Assembly (NCBI RefSeq): GCF_040115645.1
Contig: NC_089567.1
Span: forward strand, 744,001 to 808,000
Reading direction: 5' to 3'
Source: Euwallacea fornicatus
Taxonomy: Eukaryota; Arthropoda; Insecta; Coleoptera; Curculionidae
Length of the DNA stretch: 64,000 nt
The stretch's first letter is position 1. Each line of letters starts with the position of its first letter. A model generated the notes under the pieces. The model had not been told where the DNA came from. It made no database searches and saw only the letters and a program-made list of their open reading frames with translations. A program made the position numbers and the translations under genes. This document shows positions 62,700 through 64,000 of the stretch, piece after piece.

Positions 62700-64000
62700 T
62701 TCATTTAACTAGATCCCTTATTGATTTCGTGAAGTTAAATTTATTGACATCATGGTCGTGTTTCGCTAGTTAACGTAAAATGTTGACTCGAAAAGCATAA
62801 AAACGAAAATGCTTAAAGATTTTAAATATGCTTAAATTTTGCGGTGAAGTGTAGTTAGAGAAAGGGCTCCGAAGAAGCAGACACATTTACATATGTGCCC
62901 GCAGGCAGCAACCACCCTGTCCACAAATGAGTAAATTTTTTATACACTTATTGAATATGTTGCAGTTATTCACATTTAAAAGCAAAAACTCATTTTTTGC
63001 CCAATTTCACTCTCTATCTACGATAATCAGTTGGAGCCCGTGAAATGGCCGCAAAGGAAATGTGCCTGTAAATTCCCATCTTATATGCAATTTTTATATC
63101 TACTTCATATTCGTTATACCAACTTCTGGGCAAACGGTACGAACTTCCAGCTTAAACTAGTTCCCGCAAAAAATATATCTTCAATGTAATCGAAGTCCCG
63201 AGTTTCATTAAACGCATTTTGCTGAAAAAGAGATAGGGGGAAATGTAGATCATTCCTGATCCCAAATCTGACCCGACCTGATTGCCAATCCCAAATTATT
63301 TCACCCTCTTGTTTAGAGATATCAGCTAACTCCCCTTTACAGAGTAACGAGGAATTGAGCTATTATTTACTGCGCATCAATACAAAAATAGAAACACCTA
63401 CGCAAAAATGCATATTTAATGACGAAGCTAAATGACCTATAACAGCAAATTATGCACTATGAAATTATGGTCTATTTAGCCTTTAGCACTGGGTAATCAG
63501 GCGGCAGACCTATTTTTCCAACTTTAACAACCCAAAGATCCGGGTCAGTCTGACGGTCGCTGAACCGCCCGTATCTACAATTTTGATCCGATGCCAAACT
63601 GGACAAAACGTAAATAATATTTGCAACGTCATTAAAATGTTTCACCTAGATTGTATCAAAATAATTTTGTAATGAAGGCGTAAAACACATGTAACGACTG
63701 AACATAAATAAGTAATTTGATGATTAAAACGAGAGTATGTAACAGAGTGACGAAGCAATCGTCTGCGTCTGTTTCAATGTTTGTAAGGATGTAACGTTCC
63801 TAGTGGATTCCGATATGTAATTCCATGCAATGTTTGCCCCAAAGAGCAAATGTTGCATAGAATTGCGTATCACGTAAACAAACCAAATCAAAATAATTTC
63901 TATAACGTCAGAATGTGCTAAAATAAAACTGTTTTTCCAGCATGAGCGTTAAGAGTTTACAAATTTGGAATTACTCCTAGGGGACGATAAGTTAGGCAAA
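62700..64000. other. Right-edge non-coding sequence
   Basis: Read on both strands without finding a protein-like frame, RNA gene or clear transposon ends. Confidence 0.5.

Noticed and set aside
1..64000. CRISPR arrays, operons, riboswitches, prophage
   Set aside because: Introns, exon phases and gene families are eukaryotic; no evenly spaced repeat-spacer structure is present.

Overview
The window looks like a piece of an insect nuclear genome, most probably a beetle. It is AT-rich, its genes are cut by GT-AG introns, and spaces and introns are full of small DNA transposons with TA target duplications. The gene families are animal ones: Frizzled-4, Slowpoke-binding protein, FGF, SCAR/WAVE, Regnase and a PYPV-repeat cuticle protein. 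The beetle call is an inference: an FGF1-type gene without signal peptide is known from Tribolium, not Drosophila, and the repeat protein resembles arthropod Vajk cuticle proteins.

Layout: (1) 1-240, minus: 3' part of a Tc1/IS630-like transposase cut by the window edge. (2) 995-3282, minus: first three coding exons of frizzled-4; the remaining membrane helices lie beyond the left edge. (3) 7202-8701, minus: two-exon secreted PYPV-repeat protein with its own TATA box. (4) 11374-22925, plus: a slob gene reconstructed in ten exons with consistent phases, giving a 503-residue membrane-anchored pseudokinase; its introns hold MITEs and mariner/Tc1 relics. (5) 24290-29190: transposon-rich stretch with a Tc1 relic, an internally deleted Tc1/IS630-like copy and a foldback element. 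(6) 29303-31422, minus: a complete four-exon FGF1-like gene of 216 residues. (7) 36769-39850, plus: a complete eight-exon SCAR/WAVE gene of 589 residues. (8) 45239-49934, minus and tail-to-tail with SCAR: a Regnase/ZC3H12-type RNase, complete except for its extreme 5' end. (9) 55474-62699: transposon district, with a mariner nested inside an IR/DR-type Tc1 element, a second foldback element and another Tc1 copy.

The six genes do not form one pathway. Fz4 and FGF are intercellular signalling components, SCAR drives Arp2/3 actin branching, Slob modulates the Slowpoke potassium channel, Regnase degrades mRNA, and the repeat protein is probably extracellular matrix. Exon boundaries were read by eye from splice sites, phase and family similarity. 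Nothing was aligned by software, and no RNA genes or CRISPR arrays were found.
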